Shown one piece after another: positions 1 to 8,545 of a stretch of 64,000 bases of DNA. This DNA is from Symbiodinium sp. CCMP2592. Taxonomy: Eukaryota; Sar; Dinophyceae; Suessiales; Symbiodiniaceae. Location of the stretch: positions 1,199,967-1,263,966 of the forward strand of contig CAJNDT010000003.1 in NCBI GenBank assembly GCA_905221615.1, read 5' to 3'. The notes beneath the pieces were generated by a model, which saw nothing but the letters and a program-made list of their open reading frames with translations, made no database searches and was not told the DNA's origin. Made by a program: the position numbers and the translations under genes. How positions within the stretch are numbered: position 1 is the first letter of the stretch; each line of letters starts with the position of its first letter.

Positions 1-3000
1 GTTGATGGCAGTAACTGCCATCTGGATGTCGTTTCTCCCCACGGAGTGCTCATCGACGAGTTTTCTCCAAATCGCCTTCCAGGACTGAATTGCACGCTCC
101 ACTGCTCCTTGCTGAAAATGTGCCTGTCCCGCCGCGGGACGAAGCTTCGTCCCGTGCCACTCGGAAAACCTGCCGAGACCGGCTTGCAAACCCGATTCCA
201 GATCCAAGGCAAGCGTACCTGGTGCCCCGAAAGTGTTTGACCAAATAGTGCAGAAGTCACGCTCCATAGACTGGGTCGAATGCCCTGTGAGGGGCCCAAC
301 CAATGAAAACCCGGTACCGAGATCGGTCACCATCATGAACTCACACCGGCGCCTGGCAAAGTCGTAGGTAGAGAAGGCGTCGACGGCGACAATCTGGTTG
401 AAGTCGAGGAGGTTGGGGAGAGAGGCCGGCCTAGCCGAACTCGCCCTCTTGCTTCTCGCACACACTTGGCACTGTAGACGTTTTGTGGCTTCCACGACCT
501 CGCTTCCAGCGCCAGCAACTCTCAGATGGCGCGCCAAGTCCTCGTTGGAGGGGTGTCCCAAATTCTGGTGGAGGCGCTTGAGGGCAGACTGGACTTCCTT
601 CTTGATGGGAGTCCCTTTCGAGAAAGAAATTGCTTGAGCTCCTCCGCCGCCTCGGTCCAGTACCGGTTCCTCACCACGACCTGGCCTAGAATCGACAACG
701 TAGGCTTGTTGATCTTCATCGGTCTGGCCTTCACGTTGTAGTAGATAACGTCGTAACTGGTCGCAGGGTTCGTCGTGGTCCCCCACATCCTCAAACTCGC
801 TCGGATTGAGGTGAAGAAGCCATGTGTCCGGGGGTCCGCGTTCCCATCGGTAGTCGTACAAGTCGAGGAAGACCCCAATGGAGTCGGAAGACCAGCATTC
901 ATCTCCAAGTCCTCCTTCAAGCACCGCGCCCCGCCCAGTGGCGAGTTGTCTCTGAACGACACTCAAGACCCGTTCAAGGCCACCCCTCAGCTCAGCGAGG
1001 TGAATCCAGAGCCGAGAGGGCTGGAGCTCGTCGATCACGGCGGTCGCTGTGGATAATCCTTGAACTCCAAGAAAGTCTTCAGCTACCAGGGGCTCTGCGG
1101 TCAAATAGCCGTAGTCGTGGGCCTCGAAAGTTTTGTTCGTTCCCCCGATCTCGAGAAGGGTGACTCCTTCCGAATCATGTCCCGGAGGGAATGTAGGAGA
1201 GACGAAAGTGGACGTCACCATGGCACACCAGGCAGTCAGCGTCACCAGCCGCTGTGCATTCTTCCACAAGGACTTCCTCGTGCTCTTGATGGGCCTGGTG
1301 GTCCTCGCGTAGATCTCGTCCTTCTGCTTGAGAACATGTGAGAGACCTCGGAGAGGAAAACGGAGTTCTCTTAGGCCATCGCGCAATCGAGCATCGGTGT
1401 CGGGGAAGGCTCTCCCGGTGAAGCACGACACGCACCATCGTTCACCAGTCCACGGCTCTGTAGAGTGTCTCCTTTTCGGATCGAGGACATACGGGTGGTT
1501 CTTGGTAGACACGAGGTAGCCCGGAAGGGGATCACCATCAGGACCAGGGCGCCATTCAACTGGGAGATGCAGAGGGTCGTCGCTGCAGTCCCTCTCGACC
1601 CAGACACTGCCTTCGGAGAATTCTCCCAGGGTCACCGTGAAAACGGAGGTTCCAAAGAGGTTGTGGGCGTCGCGGTGGATTGTAGTAGCAATGTCCTTTG
1701 TGACGATGAACGACGACCATCCGAGGTCTCTCCCCTTTGTCTCCCTCTTCATGACCTCGTTGACGTAGGAGACGAACTTCGGGAATCGTACTGAGTCGCG
1801 AGACACCCCGTGTAGGCCTCCGTGGTTCCACATCCCACCGAGAAAACTTTGAGACTCTAGTCCCACTTCGCCGTTGATGCTGCGATGCTTCTTCGAGGTC
1901 TTAGGAGGTATCAGAGGTAGTAGATCACGTAGGACTTCCAGAGAGAATCGCTTTTCTTTGAGAGCGGCAGCAGCAGCTTCCTCGAGCTGTCGTCCTGAGC
2001 TGTCAACTGGAACCCGACTGCCTGTGGACTCATCTTGTAGGTAGACCTCCTCGACGACTTGGTCGAATGCCACGTGAGAACAAGGATCACCAACGTAAAG
2101 ACAGCCATCTCGGAGACTAGGGGGTCCACTGCCAGACCATCCGGTAGCATTACCGCTGCTAGAAGCTTGAAGATCACGGCCAGGTAGTCCTTCAGGATTG
2201 CGATGACATTCTGGAGCTAAGGGATCACGACCAGGTAGTCCATCAGGATTGCGATGACATTCTGGAGCTAAGAGATCACGACCAGGTAGTCCATCAGGAT
2301 TGCGAGGACATTCTGGAGCTAAGGGCTCGTGACCGGGTAGTCCCACGGGATCGCAATGACATTCAGAGGTCGAAGCTTCATTCCTCGTGCGATCAAGCCA
2401 AAGCTGAGGATCGCGGTCATTGGGCTGAACAGAAAACGAATTAGGGTTGCATTCGCCAAAATGGCCTTCAGGCCGATCTCCGTCGGCCTGGGTCAAAACT
2501 TTGCTGCTCCCACAGTGCTGGTCCCTGCCAGCCTCATAGTTCCCGCCACCGTGCTTGCCAAGGTTCGCATTGGGAGCGAAATCATCACAGTCATAGAAGA
2601 CCTCGGCATCGGTGTAGGCGGCGGTCTCGAACTCGCAGTTCAGGGCAGGTTCCCGGACGGCGGGATCCCGTGGCGGTCCTGGAGGACTGCCAGTCTCGCC
2701 TGGAGGTACTGGACCTCGTCCATGACTTCCGGGTCCACTTCCTGCTCCATGCGGCTCGTCGAAGATGGTGCCACTGAAGATGGTCCCCGCCTCTGCGCGG
2801 GCACTCTGGTTGTCTCCGCCTCCGCTGGGACCTTGGTGGGCCTGGCCTTCGCCTTGGACTTGACCTTGTAGTCGTTCGTCTCGCCCGTCGGCACCAGGTC
2901 CCAGGAACTCCCTCCGAAGGATTCCGGGTGGTAGGGTACCTTCGCGCTCTCCTCGGAGTCCGGAAAGGGAGTCGGGGTCGACGAAGCCATGTAGCCGTCC

Positions 3001-6000
3001 GTCACCTCGAGGGCCTTGGCCGCCCATGTCGCATACATCCTCAGATCCTCTTGGGCCCCGTTGTTCCCCGCGACTTCTCGCACTGCCCATCGTCGATACG
3101 AGATCGGGGTCTCCTGGTACATCTGACCACGAAACCTTCCGAAGGAGAGGACGGTCTGAGGGCCCAGACCTCCTTGGTCGCGGAGGAGCCTCATGAGAAC
3201 TCCCTTGTTGGCCTTCTCCGGCACCGCCATACCCGAGGCCTCCAGGGCATTCTCCAAGTCCTTCACAGTCATCTTGGTCAGGGGGGTCGCCTCGAACGGG
3301 GTCCCGGATGATGCCGCCGAGCTCTTCTTCATGTCCTCCTGAATGATGCTCCTCAGTTCGGGCACCGTCCACTTCGGGTGAGTCATCAGCCCGCGTGCGT
3401 TCGCCTCCGCGATCAACTCCTCGCGGCGTAGTTCCCATAGCCCTTTCTTCTTGGTCACCACGGGAGCCGTCAGAAGCTGGGCACTGGAGGCCATGAGGTT
3501 GGAGCGAAGCCGCACACGGGAGGGGCCTGCAGGCTCTACTGAAAGAAGTTCTGCCGATCCACAAAAGCGGGAATGACGATTTGCTTCCGAGCTCTCTCCA
3601 CTGATCATGTACTTCAGGAAACGCACGCTGAGTACTGCAAGCATACCCCTGAGACGACCTCACCGAACCCAGAGCCTCGAGAAGAGCAGACTTCTGATCG
3701 CCCTTTGAAGTGGTCCAACCGCGGGGATCAAAGAAGGTTCGCCTAGGGACAACATGAATACGGTGCAGCTGAAACTCATCCTCTATCCAGAAGTCGTTGG
3801 AGATCGATGTTTGGGACCACCACGCCATGAAACTTGTTGGATTCATCTTATCTGAAGTAAGAAGGTTGGAGGCTTCAATGCTGATCTTCTTCGGATAGAA
3901 CACCTTGGGGCTTGTAGTTACCTGAGGACTTTCTGCACTGTTGACCGACAGACCAGGGAGAAGAGGAGGGGCTTCGACACGACATGCGCTCTCATCATCA
4001 TCTGAAGACTCACAGCTATGCACTGTCATGAACGCCGTGTATTGCTGGGACTTCGGAACAATCAGCAGCTCGCGGTCCTGCCAATCGCAGCTCTTGATGG
4101 CCGCGGCGCTAACAGTCAACGGCTGTACGGGGAGGGCCGGATGGCCCGTGTCCGTCGACAAAAGACTGAGATCCTGGACACCGAGGTTGCGAAAAGAAGC
4201 TTTGTTGGCCGCTACATCCATGATCATTCCAAGCTGCCCCAAGGCTGGCCTCGAAATCAAGAGAGGGACGTCCCCGTTCACCACTGCCACACGAAGCAAG
4301 ATAGAGTGGCCTCCCACTCCAAAGCTCAACACGACAGCGTAGGAGGAATCAAAGATGCGGCTTGCCCCAAACTTAAAAGCATCCTTGCACATCACCGTCT
4401 CAGGCACAAAACCGATCTTCCGGGCTTCGACCATGTACTTCTCGATCCATGGCACCCCCGCCACGCTCCTCGAGCAGGCCGTGTCGGTGATCGCGGTCAG
4501 ATTGGCGGTGGCAACCTTCTGGTCCAGATCCCAGGTCACATAGACATAGTGGCAAGCATAGCTGGTCTTCGGCACGTCGTCCTTGTTGGCATTCGGAGGT
4601 GACGACTTCGGACCCTTAGAGATAGCACCGTTCCCGCCTCCCTGATTCAAAGGACATTCAGGGTCTTTGTGCCAATGCCCCCTCCTTCGGCACCCTGAGC
4701 AGAACGACTTGTTCTTTGCCTGCTGGAGGCGATCAGCAGCGAGTTGGCGCATGCCCTCCGGGTCCGCTCCTCGAAGTTTGCTAAGCTCCTTGTACTTCTG
4801 TTTTGCGGATTCGTGAGTCATAAAGGCCTCGAAGAGTTCCTCAGCCACATGCTCTGGTACACACTCGGACTGGTCGTCCGTCGGGAAGAGGTCGCCGGGG
4901 TCGTCCTCGTCAGGATGGCCATCATCAGCCATATTCGCCTGTTGAGGGCGGCGAGAGCTCCACCATTTGCTTCCCCGATCCTGGCGTTGAGAGCTGTTGT
5001 TCGGCTCCCAAGGCTTGCGCAAGCTCCTGTCCTGCACTATTGCCGCCTGCTGCAGACGCTTCAAAGAGTACTCGTTCTGGACGGACGCCAGGAGGTTCAG
5101 CTCTTGCTCCTCGGACAGGGCCATCCTGTCCACAAACACCCAAGCAGCAGCAATATCAGGTAAGTGGCACCCGCATTCTTGCAACCTCGCCAACGCCCGA
5201 TCGTAGTCGCTCATGTAGTCGCGGACAGACTGGCCTTGTTGTCGGCGGAGTCGGCGGAAGAAGTCGCCGAGGGATCTGCCGATCTGCGTCACCTGAACAT
5301 CCAAGTATCTGTCCGTAACCCAACTCAGGTAGTACTCCATTCCATCTTCGCCGGCGAGCTTGTCAACATCGAGACGCTCCGCATCAATCCAAGCCTTGCC
5401 CGACAAGTGTTGATAAAGAGTCAAGGCCTGCCTCGAAGAGTCGATCCTCGTCATGCGGCGCCAAGCCGCAATCTGCCTCAAGTAGGACCTCGCACTGGCC
5501 CCGATGTCCTCGGTCCCCGCTTCCAGGGTCCCGGCGAAGGAAGGGACCACCATCTTCTCGGACGGCCCCCTGGCACTCTCTCCGGTCTTGGGAGCAGAGG
5601 TCAGGTCGCAGCCAAGTTTCTGAGGCTGCCATCCGCCAGGCATAGCAGCACCACCACGCGTCCTCCAGGCCTCGGCGCCTTGTTCTTGATGATCGTAGTC
5701 TCGCGAGGGGCTCTCATGCACAGAGCCGGTCCCGGTCGAGGTGGACCCCCAGGTCCCCCCGTAGCTCTGGCGCCGATCATGCCAGACACGCTCGTGGTTC
5801 TGCCACCGAGTGTCCCAAGGTTCACCTCGAGAATCCCAGTGGGCGTAGCTTCCCCACTCGGAGTGTCCCCACCAGGCGGCAGCCTGGTCTCCACTCCGTC
5901 CCTTGGACCAAGGATCGTCCCTGGTCCAGTCGTCGTCTCTTTCGCCTGCCCCATGAACATCATGAGAGACAGGGCCATCTCCTGCGTCGCCGCGATCAGC

Positions 6001-6108
6001 AGCTACGCCATCACTATGTTGCTGCGGCGAATCGTCACTAGGTCCGGGAGGAACATCGCCCGAAGAAACCCAAGTAGAACCGTAGAAGGAAGTTCGGACA
6101 TCCGACAT
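1..6108 (-). CDS. Copia polyprotein (Gag-protease-2OG-like-integrase), C-terminus off window
   Basis: The start is ATG at 6108 (MSDVRTSFYGS), chosen because in-frame stops lie just upstream and a PBS-like site precedes it. The frame has no stop down to position 1 (2036 codons). Residues about 183-375 are the Gag core (W, LYQHLSGKAW, LLASVQNEY). Residues 470-485 are a zinc knuckle, C-x2-C-x4-H-x6-C. The protease active site DTACS is near residue 542. A beta-helix dioxygenase-like domain lies at 1680-1438. Integrase: zinc-binding H570/H555 with C471/C462, and catalytic D381, D204 and E99 (34 residues between the last two). Between about 3600 and 2650 this open frame encodes only unconserved sequence; the expected SAP-like segment is in another frame. 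It acts in reverse-transcription particles and in DNA integration (family knowledge). Confidence 0.85.
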   Translation of the reverse strand, partial: MSDVRTSFYGSTWVSSGDVPPGPSDDSPQQHSDGVAADRGDAGDGPVSHDVHGAGERDDDWTRDDPWSKGRSGDQAAAWWGHSEWGSYAHWDSRGEPWDTRWQNHERVWHDRRQSYGGTWGSTSTGTGSVHESPSRDYDHQEQGAEAWRTRGGAAMPGGWQPQKLGCDLTSAPKTGESARGPSEKMVVPSFAGTLEAGTEDIGASARSYLRQIAAWRRMTRIDSSRQALTLYQHLSGKAWIDAERLDVDKLAGEDGMEYYLSWVTDRYLDVQVTQIGRSLGDFFRRLRRQQGQSVRDYMSDYDRALARLQECGCHLPDIAAAWVFVDRMALSEEQELNLLASVQNEYSLKRLQQAAIVQDRSLRKPWEPNNSSQRQDRGSKWWSSRRPQQANMADDGHPDEDDPGDLFPTDDQSECVPEHVAEELFEAFMTHESAKQKYKELSKLRGADPEGMRQLAADRLQQAKNKSFCSGCRRRGHWHKDPECPLNQGGGNGAISKGPKSSPPNANKDDVPKTSYACHYVYVTWDLDQKVATANLTAITDTACSRSVAGVPWIEKYMVEARKIGFVPETVMCKDAFKFGASRIFDSSYAVVLSFGVGGHSILLRVAVVNGDVPLLISRPALGQLGMIMDVAANKASFRNLGVQDLSLLSTDTGHPALPVQPLTVSAAAIKSCDWQDRELLIVPKSQQYTAFMTVHSCESSDDDESACRVEAPPLLPGLSVNSAESPQVTTSPKVFYPKKISIEASNLLTSDKMNPTSFMAWWSQTSISNDFWIEDEFQLHRIHVVPRRTFFDPRGWTTSKGDQKSALLEALGSVRSSQGYACSTQRAFPEVHDQWRELGSKSSFPLLWIGRTSFSRACRPLPCAASLQPHGLQCPASDGSRGDQEERAMGTTPRGVDRGGERTRADDSPEVDGARTEEHHSGGHEEELGGIIRDPVRGDPPDQDDCEGLGECPGGLGYGGAGEGQQGSSHEAPPRPRRSGPSDRPLLRKVSWSDVPGDPDLVSTMGSARSRGEQRGPRGSEDVCDMGGQGPRGDGRLHGFVDPDSLSGLRGEREGTLPPGILRREFLGPGADGRDERLQGQVQGEGQAHQGPSGGGDNQSARAEAGTIFSGTIFDEPHGAGSGPGSHGRGPVPPGETGSPPGPPRDPAVREPALNCEFETAAYTDAEVFYDCDDFAPNANLGKHGGGNYEAGRDQHCGSSKVLTQADGDRPEGHFGECNPNSFSVQPNDRDPQLWLDRTRNEASTSECHCDPVGLPGHEPLAPECPRNPDGLPGRDLLAPECHRNPDGLPGRDPLAPECHRNPEGLPGRDLQASSSGNATGWSGSGPPSLRDGCLYVGDPCSHVAFDQVVEEVYLQDESTGSRVPVDSSGRQLEEAAAAALKEKRFSLEVLRDLLPLIPPKTSKKHRSINGEVGLESQSFLGGMWNHGGLHGVSRDSVRFPKFVSYVNEVMKRETKGRDLGWSSFIVTKDIATTIHRDAHNLFGTSVFTVTLGEFSEGSVWVERDCSDDPLHLPVEWRPGPDGDPLPGYLVSTKNHPYVLDPKRRHSTEPWTGERWCVSCFTGRAFPDTDARLRDGLRELRFPLRGLSHVLKQKDEIYARTTRPIKSTRKSLWKNAQRLVTLTAWCAMVTSTFVSPTFPPGHDSEGVTLLEIGGTNKTFEAHDYGYLTAEPLVAEDFLGVQGLSTATAVIDELQPSRLWIHLAELRGGLERVLSVVQRQLATGRGAVLEGGLGDECWSSDSIGVFLDLYDYRWERGPPDTWLLHLNPSEFEDVGDHDEPCDQLRRYLLQREGQTDEDQQAYVVDSRPGRGEEPVLDRGGGGAQAISFSKGTPIKKEVQSALKRLHQNLGHPSNEDLARHLRVAGAGSEVVEATKRLQCQVCARSKRASSARPASLPNLLDFNQIVAVDAFSTYDFARRRCEFMMVTDLGTGFSLVGPLTGHSTQSMERDFCTIWSNTFGAPGTLALDLESGLQAGLGRFSEWHGTKLRPAAGQAHFQQGAVERAIQSWKAIWRKLVDEHSVGRNDIQMAVTAIN
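1438..1680 (-). other. 2OG-Fe(II) dioxygenase-like (TET/JBP-like) domain inside the polyprotein
   Basis: Reads IHRDAHNLFGTSVFTVTLGE, then SEGSVWVE, then HPYVLDPKRRHSTEPWTGER. The candidate iron ligands are H1677, D1671 and H1467, with a candidate 2-oxoglutarate-binding R1440. HRDxHN followed by G(T)S and TL closely resembles the metal-binding strand of TET/JBP nucleic-acid hydroxylases, and H-x4-W-x-G-x-R resembles the distal strand of the superfamily. Assignment is by eye; activity is unknown. Confidence 0.55.
2172..2375 (-). repeat. 51-bp tandem repeat, about 4 units, in-frame in the polyprotein
   Basis: Units start at 2172, 2223, 2274 and 2325, exactly 51 bp apart, the last one degenerate. 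On the minus strand each adds 17 residues of the form LAPECHRNPDGLPGRD. The length keeps the frame, so copy-number change would not break the polyprotein. It sits between the SAP-like segment and the dioxygenase-like domain. Confidence 0.85.
2640..3644 (-). CDS. Displaced polyprotein segment with two SAP-like motifs
   Basis: An open frame of 334 codons, offset from the frame that carries Gag-protease and integrase. It holds two helix-turn-helix SAP-like motifs (LWELRREELIAEANARG, and LTKMTVKDLENALEASG followed by NKGVLMRLL) and then FGRFRGQMYQETPISYRRWA, all typical of this place in dinoflagellate copia polyproteins. The first 40 or so residues from the formal ATG look unlike family sequence, so the true switch point is probably between 3640 and 3490, and the return between 2700 and 2640. 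Most likely two compensating indels or assembly errors; programmed frameshifting is a less likely alternative. Confidence 0.65.
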   Translation of the reverse strand: MLAVLSVRFLKYMISGESSEANRHSRFCGSAELLSVEPAGPSRVRLRSNLMASSAQLLTAPVVTKKKGLWELRREELIAEANARGLMTHPKWTVPELRSIIQEDMKKSSAASSGTPFEATPLTKMTVKDLENALEASGMAVPEKANKGVLMRLLRDQGGLGPQTVLSFGRFRGQMYQETPISYRRWAVREVAGNNGAQEDLRMYATWAAKALEVTDGYMASSTPTPFPDSEESAKVPYHPESFGGSSWDLVPTGETNDYKVKSKAKARPTKVPAEAETTRVPAQRRGPSSVAPSSTSRMEQEVDPEVMDEVQYLQARLAVLQDRHGIPPSGNLP

Positions 6109-6140
6109 TGCGCAGTAGCGAGAGGACTACTGGAGCATAA

Positions 6141-6153
6141 GGCTCCGCTACCA
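6141..6153 (-). other. Primer-binding-site candidate (initiator Met tRNA)
   Basis: The minus strand reads TGGTAGCGGAGCC, 33 bases before the Gag ATG. The complement ends in GCTACCA, as the 3' end of eukaryotic initiator Met tRNA does, and copia-type elements usually prime with that tRNA or half-molecule. The dinoflagellate tRNA itself is not in the window. Confidence 0.5.
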
Positions 6154-6330
6154 ATCTAAAACGAAGAAGCAGGGGTCCTGCCTGCAGAGACGGCGGCCGC
6201 TTTTGCCACGCTTCGAACCACTCTTGTGCCTCCGGGATAAAACTGTTCAGCTTTGCTTTGGGAAACTTCGGAGGAGATGGCAGAATCAGACAGCGGTACA
6301 CTTCACAGATTGACACCCCTTCCGTGTTGA
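6154..6330 (-). repeat. Possible 5' LTR remnant
   Basis: The DNA upstream of the PBS candidate on the minus strand is where the 5' LTR should be. Composition changes to TTTAGGG-like repeat DNA at about 6350. The partner LTR is outside the window and no clear TG...CA ends were fixed, so the limits are guesses. Confidence 0.3.
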
Positions 6331-6557
6331 GTTCCGGAGCGCATTGAAACTTAGGTGTCCAGAGAAAGCCAGTTTTGGAGAGTTTAGGGATTATGGTCGG
6401 TTTTTCAAGAGTTTGGGGATTAAGGTCCAGTTTTGAAGAGTTGAGCGATTATGGTCACCAGTGTTCTTTTTTTGACAAGCTTAGCTTTCAGGATTTTGTT
6501 TAGACACCCGGGTGGAGCGCTAAGAATTTAGGGATTGCGGTTTAGTGGGATCCGGGT
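6331..6557. other. Repeat-like spacer
   Basis: Three degenerate copies of a 40-50 bp phrase built on TTTAGGGATTATGGTC and TTTTGGAGAG lie between the retroelement and the next open frame. No gene or RNA is seen. Confidence 0.5.
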
Positions 6558-7232
6558 ATGGGGTTGTTGCGGTTAGGGGACATGTATTTCGGAATACCAC
6601 AGTCCCAGGAGGAGCGGTACGGGGGATTCAATTTGCTTTGCTGCATCCCTACTTTAAAGCATCAAGTCAGGAACGGGGATCTACTCACTGAGCGGCAGCA
6701 GGAAGGACCATGTCGTGCAGGCGATCTGCAGTGTCATCTGGCCGCCAAGTTCTGCGATGATGTTCGCCCCACCTTGCTATTGGCGGGCTCTCCTCTGACT
6801 GCCACGGATGTCCTTCAGGAGGATGTTTCTTTGGCCGTGATTCGCCACACTTTATCAGAAACGGCTGCCGTTGTGTTGCAGGCTGCTCGCACAGCAGTTT
6901 CTCGGGTAAAGGAAACTCAGCTGCAAGACCTCAAGACTATCATTAAGCCAGCTGACATGATGCTGGACGTGATGGCTGCTATTCTGGGCCTGCTCGGTTA
7001 CAGAGAGCACTCGTGGCATTCGATCAGAAAGCTGTTAGGTTCACGTGACCTACTGTCAAGGCTTTTGGCCCTCCAGCCCCACCAAGTAAGCTTCGAGAGC
7101 CAGCTCGCAGTTCAGCAGATTGTGGAGCGACATGCCGACAGCTTTAGGCACGAGGTCATCGTCAAGTACTCCACAGCTCTCGCACCTTTTGCTGCCTTGG
7201 TGAGGGCTTTCCTAGAGTGCTGGGCAGCTTGA
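6558..7232 (+). CDS. Dynein heavy-chain stalk-like protein, single long exon or pseudogene
   Basis: Open for 224 codons to TGA at 7230. The C-terminal 120 residues follow the helical stalk pattern of dynein heavy chains: LQDLKTIIKP, V-M-x-A-I-L-G-L-L, W-x-x-I-R-K-L-L-G, then F-x-x-E-V-I-x-x-x-S-x-A. In that family the stalk carries the microtubule-binding tip. There is no AAA+ domain in reach, so this is an exon of a larger gene, a shorter relative, or a relic. The first ATG is arbitrary; an acceptor near 6700 (GTGCAG) could begin the real exon. It is far longer than other exon candidates here. Cytoskeletal function is inferred from resemblance only. Confidence 0.5.
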   Translation: MGLLRLGDMYFGIPQSQEERYGGFNLLCCIPTLKHQVRNGDLLTERQQEGPCRAGDLQCHLAAKFCDDVRPTLLLAGSPLTATDVLQEDVSLAVIRHTLSETAAVVLQAARTAVSRVKETQLQDLKTIIKPADMMLDVMAAILGLLGYREHSWHSIRKLLGSRDLLSRLLALQPHQVSFESQLAVQQIVERHADSFRHEVIVKYSTALAPFAALVRAFLECWAA

Positions 7233-8473
7233 CTGTGTACCGGAAAATTTCCTGATGCGCGGTGGCGGACTTTTGAGGGTTTGGTCTTGGGATCCTGCGA
7301 GTAATCCTTGCCTGACCGACAGCCGAACGTCTCTTCGCGGTAGACCCTTGCTTCTTTCACCAGCTGGGTGCCTCGCTTCTGCTTTTAGGATGAACCACAG
7401 AGGACTTTCGGGTTTAGATTTAATACAGCCTGCCGGAATAATCACGGGAGACTTGTATTGCCCAGAAGTTTCAGTCTCCAGCGCGAACGTTTAGAACTGC
7501 ATCAGGCGTGGACTTTGAATGATGTCTTGAGTTGAGGGCCTTCTGTGTGGCATCGTTATCAAAGCAAACCTGCTGAGAAATGCCCCGATAGCCCCTATAT
7601 AGCTTCTAGTGACCCGATCCATCTTTGCCATGAGGTCCAAAGAGTGTGCCCTCGACAATCTCTAAATACCCGAAGCTCTACAGTGCACCAACAAGAAGTG
7701 GCCGAAATGTTCAAGCCCAAGAAGCAAACATGCATACATTCATCGGGCTGTGGGTGTACGGTGTAAGACATTTTGGCTTTGAGCTTGGGGTGTATAGACG
7801 AGCATATTGGGCTTAGGATTTGTGTTGTAGGGCCGTGTTGTGATTGGGACCGATCGAAGGTCTGGGGCTGTTTATGGCTTCGGTTCTAAGGTTTCAGAAT
7901 CAGGGTTTGAGCTCTGCCAAAAGTTGCAGCTTGGAGCTTGAGACATAGGCTTAGGGGTTTAGGGGTTCGGTTTTACGGGTTTCGCGCTTCCGAGCTAGGG
8001 AGAAGGGGGCATCCGAATTTCTGTTTGCCGAACGTCAATCGTGGCAATCGACGCCGAGGTTCGAGGTCAGCAGGTGTAGTTCTCTGTACAAGCCCTAATG
8101 TGGGGGATTGAAGATGGAAAATCACCAACAATGCTCGTTTCCTGAATATATATTTTCAGAAGTATGACAGAAGCAATAACCATATTCTCATTTGAAAGGC
8201 CCCCGTATCAGACCTTGGAACCTATCCTCACCTTTCAGGCCCACCGTCATGAGCATGATCCCGGGGCTACTAAAGCAAGAGGAGTATCGACTCGCAGCAC
8301 ATATTGCTCTCAATCCGCTCATCCGGTGCGGCCCTCCGAGCGTGTTGTAGCATACTAGATTGCAAAATCCACTATTCAGTACTCAAGGCCACGGTATCAT
8401 TGAGTCCTTTCCGAGACGAGACGTTTCAGGTTCAGTGTGTAGCGCTTAGGGTGCTGTGACACTGGCATCCTAG
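7233..8473. other. No gene seen
   Basis: Degenerate GGTTTAGGG phrases occur near 7770-7990. Scattered open frames (7545, 8164) show no coding texture, splice context or recognised motif. Confidence 0.4.
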
Positions 8474-8545
8474 GTTCCTGGTGGATGAAGTGGCGGAAGC
8501 CGAACGCACCCAAGACTATCTTGCCGCAGCCTTGGCTTACCTTTG
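8474..8545 (+). CDS. Exon candidate
   Basis: Follows CATCCTAG and ends before GTTAGT. In frame it reads FLVDEVAEAERTQDYLAAAL, charged and amphipathic, unlike the repeats around it. The last 10 bases and the donor are shared with another segment at 9484-9500. Unrecognised. Confidence 0.4.

Larger units (their letters stand above)
1..6330 (-). mobile_element. Ty1/copia-type LTR retrotransposon, cut by the left window edge
   Basis: Minus-strand element read from high to low coordinates: possible LTR end, a primer-binding-site-like TGG sequence, Gag, CCHC zinc knuckle, aspartic protease, SAP-like segment, 2OG-dioxygenase-like domain and integrase. Integrase before reverse transcriptase is the copia order (family knowledge); RT, RNase H and the 3' LTR must lie beyond position 1. 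The Gag core and the 'GHWHKDPECP' knuckle match the style of copia elements common in dinoflagellate genomes. Long open frames suggest a fairly young copy. One segment sits in another frame, so this copy is probably not fully intact. No target-site duplication can be judged because one end is missing. Confidence 0.9.
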
